NCBI GenBank assembly: GCA_015501075.1
Contig: JADNYJ010000527.1
Coordinates: forward strand, 1 to 21,674
From: Gymnopilus junonius
Lineage: Eukaryota > Basidiomycota > Agaricomycetes > Agaricales > Galerinaceae
Reading direction: 5' to 3'
Length of the DNA stretch: 21,674 nucleotides
Shown: piece after piece, positions 9,711-19,010 of the stretch
Layout of the letters: every line of letters begins with the position of its first letter
Numbering within the stretch: the first letter of the stretch is position 1
Translations under genes and position numbers: made by a program
The notes under the pieces: model-generated
Seen by the model: only the letters and a program-made list of their open reading frames with translations
Told to the model about the DNA's origin: nothing
The model's database searches: none

Positions 9711-10340
9711 GTTCCCGTCATGCTTCTCACAGTTGGAAGCTCATCGCCATGGTTCAGGTTGTCGCCACAGCTCTCACAACAGGCGTGATTTGGATGCTCA
9801 CCACCATGAGTCAAGCTCCCGCCACAACTCTCACAACGGGCACGATTGGGAAGCCCGCCGACATGGTTCCGGTTCTTGCCACAGATGCGAATTGGATGCT
9901 CGCTGTCATGGCTCCAGTTCTCGTCGCAACTCCCAAAATGGACGTGGCTTAGAGGCCCACCACCATGGTTCTGGCTCTCGTCACTGACGTGAGTTAGATA
10001 CATGCCGCCATGGCTCAGGTTCCTGCCACAACTCTCACAATGGGCGCGGCTTGGAGGCTTGCTGCTATGGTTCTGGTTCTTGTCATAGACGTGAGCTAGA
10101 TGCTCACCGCCATGGTTCAGGCTCCCACCACAACTCCCACAATGGGCATGAATTGGAGGCTCGCCGCCATGGCTCTGGTTCCCATCACAGACGCAAATTA
10201 GATGCCTGTCGTCATGCCTCGGGCTCTTGCCACAATTCTCACAATGGGCGTGGTTTGGATGCTCATTGCCACAGGTGCGAGTTGGATGCTCGCTGCCATG
10301 GGTCTGGTTCTCGCCAATGGCTCTCGCTCTGAATGAGCAC
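9702..10340. repeat. Tandem array of alternating 57- and 45-bp units
   Basis: Unit starts, marked by ATGG/ATGS after a GCC/GTC codon, lie at 9749, 9806, 9863, 9908, 9965, 10010, 10067, 10112, 10169, 10214, 10271 and 10298. The spacings are 57, 57, 45, 57, 45, 57, 45, 57, 45, 57 and 27. Thus from 9806 the array is a 102-bp higher-order repeat of a 19-codon plus a 15-codon unit; the last short unit has lost 18 bp. A further degenerate unit at 9702 is 47 bp. Every change from 9749 on is a multiple of three, so one reading frame is kept on each strand. In the plus frame three 45-bp units carry TAG where the others have TGG. On the minus strand one frame stays open through the whole array. Confidence 0.85.
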
Positions 10341-10465
10341 TTGAAGCCATCGACATGGTGACTCTCACGGACATAATGGTTTGGAGAGAGCATTTCTGCA
10401 AGTTTAATGGCCCAGTTTTCAGTCTCTGGATGAGGAATGAGGGCTCTCGTCCTCACCAACTTCAA
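9707..10465 (-). other. Open antisense frame across the array: Cys/His repeat polypeptide (speculative)
   Basis: One minus-strand frame is open for about 250 codons across the array and 120 bp beyond it. It would encode a 34-residue higher-order repeat: a 19-residue unit such as HAHCESCGGSLNHGGEHLA and a 15-residue unit such as HVYDKNQNHSSKPPS. Each long unit has C-x2-C followed by H-x3-H-like spacing, which resembles a small zinc-binding knuckle. Against it: the first codon of the open frame is not ATG, no intron or promoter was identified, and the flank beyond the array overlaps plus-strand HAM1-like coding sequence. It may be only a by-product of a stop-free unit. No family is recognised. 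Confidence 0.25.
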
Positions 10466-11725
10466 AGTTCACAAGCTCCCCTCTGTCTTCTCCCTCATCG
10501 ACCGCGATTGTCTCTCCATAATCGCAGTCAAGGCTGCCAAAACCTTGCTCCTCACCCGACAAGCTCAAGCTACTCACATGTGGGAACACAAAGATAGACA
10601 GCCTCTGTGACCAGGACAACATAGATGAATTCAAAGACCTCATGTCTTGACGAAAACCTGACAATGCTGTCGTTGGTGTTTTCACTATCGCCACACTCTG
10701 GCCGAAACTCTCTGGCAAAGGGCCAGACCATATTGGGTGTCATCATTCATATGGGTTTCCAACTCGAGCAAGACCACTTTGTCGACCTATCGGCAAGACC
10801 GTGTGATCTTCCAGAAGGTGACAGTCTCATCCGGAAAGTCAAAAAGGATGAGAATTGGGATGAGTTCCACCATGAAAAGGACCAAGAGCTGTTGGCAAGG
10901 ATGAAGCACGCTCAGACCGACCACACTCATTGTGTTATCAAGCACCCTAACTTCCATAATTTCAACACTGCTCAAGCAGAGGCATACCTCAAAAACGGCA
11001 ACATGGAGTTGTTGTCATACGGCCGTCTTCCAAAGGCATCAATCACTTGGCAGTAACATGGAAGGTTGATGATAAGCTATATCAGCATATTGGTGTGTCT
11101 TGTCATCCATCAAAGAAATACTTGACTCAATGTTGCAATAGATGTTACAGAAACGAAGGACACCGAGGATATATGGAAGGCTGATTCGACTGAGGAGAAG
11201 AAGCAGGCGTTATGGATAAGATGAGGGCTTTCCGAGTAAGTTGGCAAGGTTCTATTCCAGTGACTTGGTCTGACTTCATTTTCATAGGATGAAATCCCTG
11301 ATCGTATTCCTCACCAACACAAGGACAAGGCTTCCGACACTTACAACCACACCATGACCTTCCTTAGCAAGGAGTACTTCCCTGAGGAGTGTCGTGACCA
11401 GTTCATCTTCCATGGAAAGAAGGTTCATTCAAAAATTTTCTGAACTCTGTGAAACGTCACTTACGCTTTATTCTACAGGAATGCCAGAAGCATGACGACT
11501 ACCAGAACTCCGTCCGCTGGTTCTTCGGCTACTTTGAGGAGTATGCCAAGCACCCTCGCAAGGCAGTTGATATCACCAAGAACCACACTCTCTTTGAACG
11601 TATTGCCAATGGCCAGTATCTTCCACCATTGATGCTCTCATTGACAACGGACAATGCCAACCATGATGAGGCCTCTACTACACTGGCTTGCCTCTTGGCA
11701 CTTGTTTCAGTATGATATGTTTTCT
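10437..11725 (+). pseudogene. HAM1-type (DUF5923) protein relic, frameshifted and truncated
   Basis: Pieces appear in the order known for the HAM1 N-terminal/DUF5923 family. 10437-10610 encodes RALVLTNFKVHKLPSVFSLI and DRDCLSIIAVKAAKTL, matching the 'LTNSE-RKLLSD-IGRDLL' helix pair. 11202-11235 plus 11288-11422 (across intron 11236-11287, branch TCTGACT) encode DKMRAFRDEIPDRIPHQHKD, then TFLSKEYFPEECRDQFIFHG KK. 11479 onward gives ECQKHDDYQNSVRWFFGYFE, EYAKHPRKAVDITKNHTLFE and RIANGQ. A second intron at 11093-11141 is also recognisable. The frame shifts near 11050, 11205 and after RIANGQ (where TIDALIDNG continues in another frame), and the rest of the domain is not found. The family is linked to cell fusion in basidiomycetes; this copy is surely non-functional. 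The stretch 10625-11056 between the pieces is coding-like but unassigned. Confidence 0.65.
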
Positions 11726-12300
11726 CTCTTGAGTCCCAGATTCCTCTGACATCATTTTCAGGCTATCCATACCATGGCCACGAATTTCTTGCAAAGATGG
11801 CTGCAAGCTCTCATCCCTTCTGCCTGTGGCTAATCCAGTCTCTGGCTAGTCATCTTGGCTTATAAGCTTGTAACACCCTGACTGACAGCAGTGCTCGCAC
11901 TTCCTTTGTTTGTGAGGAGCTGAGCTCACTTCGTCATGGTCAGTGCCGACGCCATTGGCCGCTCCTTCTGCTCGTCACTTCGCATTCACCAAAGCCAGGA
12001 TCACAAGTATGGCTCAGCTCGTCGCTAGTTCATGTGCATGACCCATTGAGGCCCAAGAAGCTGCCACCTCCTGCGTGGAGTCAGACATGGGCAGGTGGTG
12101 ATACCTCAGCTGGTGGCTCGTGCTTTCTTTAGATGATCTCCAGGCAATTTATACCTTCTTTCTTGCTGCTGAACTATGGAACATTGTTGAATCCGACACC
12201 CAGCTACGTGAGTCCGATTTGGCGATGTTTTTGGCCTGGTTCATCGGAAATTTTTGCGGTGCTGATCAGCTTGAGCTGAGTGGTGGTGGTGCAGAGCGCT
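11726..12300. other. Unassigned stretch after the HAM1-type relic
   Basis: No family could be recognised. Short plus-strand runs look coding, notably about 12120-12302 (IYTFFLAAELWNIVESDTQL, then a Phe/Trp-rich helix), but they have no clear start or partner exons. The expected C-terminal part of the HAM1 domain was looked for here and not found. Confidence 0.3.
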
Positions 12301-13489
12301 GACCTTTAGATTATATTTGTAGGGATATGCTCTTACTTCGCAAGCTTCATACGACATCTATGACCCTGGCATTACTTCGGTTTTGGATAGCCCCCTCAAC
12401 AACTGCTGATTCTTGGATACAGCATTATCACCACTGTGAATGTGCTCGTCATTGCAGCACCCTCATCATTAGCACGGTTCCATTTGGAGAGCCTTCATAA
12501 CTTTTCTACAATGATTCAACAAACCACGATAGTGATCGAGGCTCCATCTGTCACTGTATCGCTGTATTGCGGCCTCCAACCACCGCTGCACGCATTTTTT
12601 GATGAGTCCCATGCCTCCAAGCCCTACCAGCCCCAAACAACAGCCATACTCAACTTTCTCGATGACTTAGGATGCCACTGGTCCATGTGCCCAGAGTTGG
12701 TGATACTGATCTGGACGACGACCACAGTGTGCTATCCCTGTCATTTTCGTCTTCAATGTTGTCTTCTTCTTTATCGCCTCCTTTCCAGATTCATCTGAGT
12801 TAAGTCGAGGAGGACGAGGATGATGCAGATGAATTCTGGCAATTTCTACCTGGAACTTTTGCCTCCACTACCAATGGCGACACCGACCTCGATAGATTGG
12901 GAGCATCACGACAAGCACAAGGATACGAAACTCAATACCACCTCATATACCCTCCGCAATTGTACAACATACCAACAAAATGTCATTCACAACCACCACC
13001 CTTGGAATTTCATCACCGACATCACATGTCTGCATTTACCACCACTTGTGACAATGTCCCCACTACGGATTCCTTGCCACTGACCCTTTGCGACCACCAT
13101 GCCCCTGGATTTTTCGTCGTGTCATCTGACTGAACACGAACCCACAGAGATGGCTCACCCTCATGGGCATGTGGCGGCAAGTTGCCTTTGCTGCTATGCC
13201 CTTGGATCGGCCACCATCTCCTTCACCGCCCATGTCAGTATCATCCTCGCTTGCATGGCAAGCATCAGCAATTTTATCACCTGCTGTTACGCCACTCCCA
13301 TCTTCAGATCCGCAATGAGTGCGATTTACAGATGAGCCTGGTCTGGATGACCTGGGCCTAGGATTCCCCTCTCCTTCAGTCTCAACCATTGACCTGCCCC
13401 CTCTCTTCTCCTCATCTTCGCCATTCTACAATTTGGTGATGGTCCAGCCCCCAAGTCCTTCATCATACAAAATTACAACTCTCTGTCAC

Positions 13490-14150
13490 CTTTGCTGCAC
13501 TTGTTCTCCTCCAATGGCTAAAGCATGCTTTTGTCTCCTCTCGGTTCATCTGGCCACTGGCTTTCCATCTTGGCCTACATGATACATGTTTATGCTGAGG
13601 GAAGTCAATCAGATGGAGAGGAAATGTCCACATATATCTAGACTGGGAGCTCACTGTCGACAACCCTATACTCTCAAACTTCAAGGACATGATCAAGGTG
13701 GATTTCGCAGAGGACAAGGAACATCGCTCATACCCTGACTATGCACCACCTTTGTCTTGAAACACCGCCCAAGCCAAGCTCTCGAAGTTGAACATGCCTT
13801 TCAACATAGAAAAGTCAAGTCCGGTGCCAGGTTTCTCCGGCCATGGCTCTTTCCTCCAGGACCCTCATGAAGACCCCTTGAGATCCCAACACACCTGAGA
13901 CCCCATCACCGACATATTCCAACACCACCTCACCCGCTTCTTCTGGCTCATCAGCAAGCCAGTTGGTGGACCTTGCCTCATGATTCATCATGGATCTCTT
14001 CACATGTCCTGATTCATCTTTCACCTTGCGCACTTGTTCTTCTCCTGCCCTTCATGGCCAAAATCACATTTCGTCATCATGTTTGCTTTGTTTGTCCTCC
14101 TCCAATGGCTGAAAGCTGGCGTCTCTGCCTTCTTTACCTCACAGTCTCAC
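13490..14150. repeat. Dispersed degenerate duplication around CTCCTCCAATGGCT
   Basis: A segment near 13493-13560 and one near 14082-14150 share the core CTCCTCCAATGGCT followed by (G/A)AAAGC and a Cys/Leu-rich translation (CSPPMAKACFCLL versus CPPPMAESWRLCLL), with TTTGCT shortly before. The copies lie about 590 bp apart in the same orientation. Similarity outside the core is weak. Confidence 0.4.
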
Positions 14151-14199
14151 TGATTGACATGTTTTTCAAGTTTTTGATAATACATGATCATTTAACATC

Positions 14200-14304
14200 C
14201 ACGTGACATCCTCTCACTTTCAATGCACCTCGCGTCTTGTTTGTTGATTCTTCCATCTGAGAAAGTGGAAAGGTAAAACAGCATTTCTGTTTCTACTTTC
14301 CCAC
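14200..14304. repeat. CACGTG-TCGCGTCT-hairpin module, copy B
   Basis: CACGTG at 14200-14205 is followed by TCGCGTCTTGTTTGTTGAT (from 14230) and by a bulged hairpin with arms 14265-14281 and 14287-14304 around a 5-nt loop. The arm rule GTGGGAAAGT...ACTTTCCCAC is shared with copy A at 7522-7650. The distance from CACGTG to TCGCGTCT is 30 bp here and 38 bp in copy A. Confidence 0.55.
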
Positions 14305-14560
14305 AGGTATCTCTTGTTGAAGATCTTGACCAACATCACTAGTCCAGCAACTTGCACCCCTGCCTACATTCTCCCTCCAATTCCGACCAGTCACATTCTT
14401 CAAAACATCAGCTCTGTATGTCTGCCAGATGCTCCAGTCCCTACTCTGCTGTTTCTCGCGCTCCGCCGTCTCTCATGAAGATGATGGGGATCGATGTCAC
14501 CGCGGAGGTGGCACTACCCCAATTCTCAAGAATACCTATGATCCCAGAATAGAGACACCT

Positions 14561-15130
14561 ATCCAGGGTATAAAGTAAGTCTCTGGTATGCCCACAAACC
14601 CAGCTATGCTCATTCTGTTCTTTTAGCCCATCCCAAACTTTCGCCCACACCCAGATATAATCTACTCATCTTCTATCTACTATGGCTCTGATGACGAGTA
14701 CTAGTCAATTCAAGAGTAATCATGAAGAGACGCAAGGTGCACAACTGGTTCTTTGCATGATTCTGAAATATGTCTGAGCTTACTACTAGATCACCATGTC
14801 ATAATCATTTCTGATTCATCGTCCAGACCACCCAGTCCCATCCAGTCCCTATCACTCCTCCAGCTGTCCAGACTCCTCCTCCCCTGCTTAGTCCAATTCA
14901 TGAACCTCTAGCAATCGACCTTCTGAAGATAAGGCTGCTACAGAAGCTGAAGGCAGTGAAGGCGGCAAAGGCAAAGTCAAAGTCAAGGCACATCTCATTG
15001 AAAAGGCAGCCAAAAGCCGAGTGCAAGACAAAAGGTCTTGCAAAGAACAGCTCTCAGGTTAAAATGCAGATTAGGAGGTCAGCTCCAAGAAAAACAATTC
15101 ACGTTAGATACAAGTTAGATATATAGAGGT
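14561..15130 (+). pseudogene. Terminal exon-like remnants with a basic C-terminal tail
   Basis: A clean intron (14575-14627, GTAAGT to CTTTTAG) joins RDTYPGYK to PIPNFRPHPDIIYSSSIYYG SDDEY and a TAG at 14700-14702. Further on, one frame runs from about 14830 to TAG near 15124: Pro-rich, then QKLKAVKAAKAKSKSRHISL, then RRSAPRKTIHVRYKLDI. This Lys/Arg-rich tail suggests DNA or RNA binding or a nuclear signal, but a second frame through the same DNA is also Lys/Glu-rich, so the frame is not certain. Just upstream, VIIISDSSSRPPSPI is the kind of acidic Ser/Pro run common in fungal nuclear proteins. The family is not recognised. Confidence 0.35.
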
Positions 15131-16020
15131 AGTACTCTATTAATTTTATTTTAATGGAGAGATAATAAGTTTGTGGGTGACTGAGGGAAGATTGTCGAAG
15201 ATCATGACTAAAATAGCAACTTCAAAGCTTTCTTTATTACCTCATGCTCTCAGTGTCCCCTCTTTTGCTGCAGGGCCTCGTCTTCTTCTTCTGTCTCTGG
15301 GACATTATATGTTTATCGAGCTCTTCCTCTCCAGAGATCGACCAGATAATCCTCCAATACTACCAAGAAAGCATGAGCAAGAGTCAAATCCCCAGTAGTC
15401 GGTGGTCGATGACTCTGGAACTTCGGAGACTCCTACAGTGGTCCTGCTAGACTGGAGACAGAGGAGGGTGAGCATGCAGTCTCTCTGATCTGTGTTTACT
15501 ATTAACTCCATTTTGGACCTCTTATAGTTGAGACAACAGTAGCTTATACTGGCTGGATGCCTACCAGATGGCTATTCAATGGTGTGGTTACTGCTTAGAG
15601 GCAAAGTAAGCAGCCATCTTCTTAATGTTACCAAGCATTGTGAGCTTATGAATATGTACCTCAGTCTACCAGAAAAATGGTCAACCACTATTGTATGGAA
15701 GCATGTCAGCATCACCACTGTCAGACAACCAAGCACTGAAGTACTTATTGCTTTCCTACTTATATATACCCCATTGCTCGCTCTCCTGCTATCTATTCTG
15801 CTATCCACAGTTCACTCATTTGCTGTCACTCATTACTATTACACATTCATTTCTGACAAAGCTCACTCTGAATGTCACTATATGTGAGTAAACTTGGCTT
15901 TCATTGCATGTACGAGACTAAAGGACGTCATTATAGACTGTCTATATATATAGCCTGTTGTTGATAACATCAATCTTTATTGCGATAACCACTACCTGCT
16001 CTCTTATTGCTGCTGTAGTT
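15131..16020. other. Stretch before the Plavaka relic, no gene assigned
   Basis: AT-rich at 15130-15170, then mixed sequence with short open frames that do not join into a gene. A TATATATA run at 15757-15764 and another near 15943-15951 are the only promoter-like signals. This stretch may hold the 5' end of the Plavaka element. The segment ATAGACTGTCTA (15933-15944) has an inverted partner at 19058-19067, a weak candidate for element ends. Confidence 0.3.
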
Positions 16021-16034
16021 TGGATTGCTGGACA

Positions 16035-19010
16035 TTATGCCACATTTCCCAGATGATGACTTCCCTGGCTGCCCTGCTTGCTCCAAGACTTCAAGACCTT
16101 CCAAGGACTCAATGCACATCTCTCCTCTGCAAAATCTTGTGATGTATAAAAGGCAAAATCAAAGCCTTTGGCTGGACGACGTACAGCCATTGCCAGATCC
16201 AACACCATCCCGTATAATCTAGATCAACCTATACTGCCAGCAACAACTTGCTGAAGAGGCAGCTTCTTCATTGACTGGGATTCGTCAGATTGGCCTGACT
16301 TGGAAGAGGGAATATTGATGTCCTGCCATCAGAGGATATCAATCGAGATGAGTTTATCCTCTTACCCAATGAGCCACAGGCAGGACCTTCCCAACCCAAC
16401 AGATCCCATCCTAACATGCACAGGTCTCTGGATGAATAGGATACTAGAGAGGAAGCTCCTTATCCTGGTGCCGGTCAGATCTTCGGACATGCAGACCAGC
16501 AATTCGTAACAACAGATCCAGAGGCGACACGATAATGCAAGATCCTTTATCTGAGCATCATCCTTCAACTCAGAGCTGGACTGGAGATTGCCGATGGCTG
16601 TGAAGGATGCCTGCCATAATGCTGTAAATCGCTTGCTCGCATTCCTGGAGTACACCGTCTTATTATTGTTGAAAGAATAATTCTCACTGCATTTAGGTCA
16701 AAGAAAAACTTGATTATCATACACAATGTTCGCGCCTTACATCAGAAAGTTGATCAATCCCTGAACTGCTGGAGATTGGCAAACACGACACCTCTCATTC
16801 GAGACCAACCAGAGGAAGTGTACACTATACGTTCAGAGATCCCGTTGAGCTGTCAAGAGTCTTTGCCAACCCCGCATTTGAGAAAGAGAGAGTCTATTGT
16901 CCAAAAAAAGTCTTCACTGATGAAGGGAGAAGTCCAGAATTCTCCGAATGTGACAGGTAATGGTGCATGCAGTTCAGTGATCAATCACTTTGTGATGAAT
17001 TGCTTGTCGCTATTTGTTGATGCCTACTTAGAACTCCTCCCAAGGGTGCACCTCGCTCCTATCATCATAGCAACAGACAAACACACTCACCCATTTCCTG
17101 GTGGAAAATCAGCATATCCAGTGTATCTGACGATTGGAAATCTGCCAAAAGTGACATGGAGGAGGCCAGTCAACATGCGTGCATCTAATCGCTTATCTCT
17201 CTGTGACAAACTCATCGATCAGAGATGACTGAGGCAGAACACCGCTCAAAGGTCCAGCATATTCCATGAAGTGATGAGCATTGTGCTTCACCCTCTGAAG
17301 AGCAGAAGGATGGCATCCGAATGACTTGCAGTGATGGAGCAGTCCGGCTGGTCTTTCCAATCCTTGCATGCTATGTGGTGACTACCTGAACAATGTCTCG
17401 TTGCTGTACTAAGTACGGCACTTGCCCCAAGTCCGTTGTCCAGCCAAGGAACTTCAAGATCCTGCCGTATCGCCTCCTAGGACTAAAACATGGACTCAGC
17501 AGATCATCAATGATGCAAAGGCCCAAGCTCAAGGGTCTCCTCAGGTGTTCCACAAGGAGTGCATGGCCAACGATGTTGCAGGTGAGTCTTTACCCGTTTT
17601 GGCAGATCTTCCATTTGCTGACATCCATAAAGCAATTATGCCAGACATTCTTCACCAACTTTATCAGGCATCTTCAAACACCTGGTTGGTTGGTGTCAAA
17701 GCATCGTGGGTGAAAAGAAACTAGACCAAAGAATTCGATCTCTTCCTTTTGGCAATGGGCTCCGGCATTTCAAGAACGGCATTTCCAATCTCTCACAGAT
17801 CTCAGGATCAGAACGAAAGAATATGGCGAAGATACTTCTAGGTTGCTTGGTCGGTGTTATGGCCACTCCTGGAATCAAGGCCATGAAGGCACTGCTTGAC
17901 TTCATATACCTTGCGCAGTATCCAACTCACAATAACGAAACTCTGGGCTATTTAAGAACTGCTCTGAAGGAATTCCATGATAACAAAAGCTACTTTGTCA
18001 ACATCAAATGCCGAGAACATCTGAATCTTCCCAAATTACATTCTCTTCCCACTACATTGAAAGCATTGAGCTCTTCGGAACAACTGACAACTACAACACT
18101 TGAAATGTTCGAACGTCTTCACATTGACTTTGCTAAGCATGGTTGGAGGGCCACCAATCAACGGATGAATTTCCGCAAATGATTCATTGGCTCTGTCAGC
18201 AGGAGAAGATCACATTTTCAATATGGTTATCCAGCTACAAACCACAAAGCCCCAGTCTACAGGCTCTCAGATACCCAGCTTATCCCAACCTCTTCGGGCA
18301 ATTGCTAAATGCCCTGACTACCCTAGGCGAGCTATCACCCACATTGAAACTCTTCATAATGCCCTCATTTTTCCTTCCACCCTGAAGAAATATTTAAATA
18401 CCCTTTTGGATCCTTCACCACTACGTCAACATGCTCTGGAGACTGCAGCTTTGCCAATCACCCATCTTGATGTCTACAACATGTTTCGCTTCACCGGTGG
18501 CTTTACCACGATGAAATTGAAGGTGAAAAGGATATTGTCAGGGCCATGCCAAGTCTGCAAAGCTTCCAAATGGCCATTTTGATACAGTTGTTGTAATGAC
18601 TACTGATGAAGCAGAATCACATGGTCTTGCAGGTGCATAGGCAAGGTTCTTCTCTGAGTTTCAGTACTCTAATTTGCACTTAGGGACAAGAATAGGCCAG
18701 TTGAAAGTCATTTTCACCTTCCGGATTTGATACCTGCACCTGGAGCACCAATCCCAGCACCGGAAGCCTGGCCTAAAGTTCCACTTGCATATGTTGAGTG
18801 GTATACCCTTACCATCTGAACCTTCTGTCCAGCATGGTATGTATAGAATCTCTAAGCCCAAACCAGAGGCTAGTGGGCACCTACCAGGTGAAGTTCTCCC
18901 AGTAACCAGCATCAGGCAAAGTTGTATGCTCTTCCCTGTATTCAAGGAAGCTGCAGACCAAAATCAGTGGAATTCAACGAATGTTCTTGACACGCAGAGA
19001 GCTTTTTAGT
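16035..19010 (+). mobile_element. Plavaka-type DNA transposon (CACTA-like) relic
   Basis: The stretch covers the Plavaka order from N-terminal zinc finger to C-terminal domain and is riddled with frame shifts, so it is non-autonomous now. Element ends were not established: CACTA-type termini were looked for upstream of 16035 and downstream of 19010 without a convincing pair. A low-grade candidate is the inverted match of CATTATAGACTGTCTA (15929-15944) with TAGACAGTCTTTATTATG (19058-19075). No target-site duplication was seen. Confidence 0.75.
16035..19010 (+). pseudogene. Plavaka transposase, multiple frameshifts
   Basis: Pieces in order: a C2HC finger at 16037-16145 (GCPACSK, then FKTFQGLNAHLSSAKSC one base out of frame); an acidic linker (EFILLPNEPQAGPSQPN, about 16340); QPEEVYTIRSEIPLS at about 16810; LAPIIIATDKHTHPFPGGKS and YPVYLTIGNLPK at 17053-17150; FHEVMSIVLHPLK at 17262; DGIRMTCSDGAVRLVFPILA at about 17308; RCPAKELQDPAVSPPRTKTW at 17434; DLPFADIHKAIMPDILHQLY from 17606; SLPFGNGLRHFKNGISNLSQ through PTHNNETLGYLRTALKEFHD at 17739-17980; and the hallmark FERLHIDFAKHGWRATNQRM at 18110. 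The C-terminal part has PLAYVEWYT near 18780 and NQWNSTNVLD at 18963. This is the Plavaka order (PF18759). At least eight frame changes and internal stops occur, yet single blocks read almost like a consensus, so decay has been mostly by indels. Confidence 0.85.

Larger units (their letters stand above)
12301..14560. other. Decayed coding-like DNA, family unknown
   Basis: Plus-strand frames alternate between short protein-like runs: an acidic run at about 12806-12900 (VEEDEDDADEFWQFLPGTFA), a Ser/Pro-rich run at about 13187-13310 (PLDRPPSPSPPMSVSSSLAW) and DEPGLDDLGLGFPSPSV near 13327. Stops and frame changes separate them and no conserved domain is visible. A loosely duplicated segment occurs at about 13490-13570 and 14080-14150. 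It is most simply an old transposon-linked or host pseudogene. Confidence 0.35.

Noticed and set aside
9702..10340. CRISPR-like array because of regular direct repeats
   Set aside because: Units are contiguous and similar throughout, without unique spacers, and the host is a eukaryote; it is a minisatellite.
10625..11056. Old Yellow Enzyme-like C-terminus suggested by LSYGRLP
   Set aside because: Only a few residues agree and no flavin or substrate motif is present; the segment is left unassigned.
12301..14560. A second oxygenase or DUF6532 copy near the hairpin module copy B
   Set aside because: No HRD/distal-His block or DUF6532 motif was found on either strand, so the resemblance is limited to the hairpin module.
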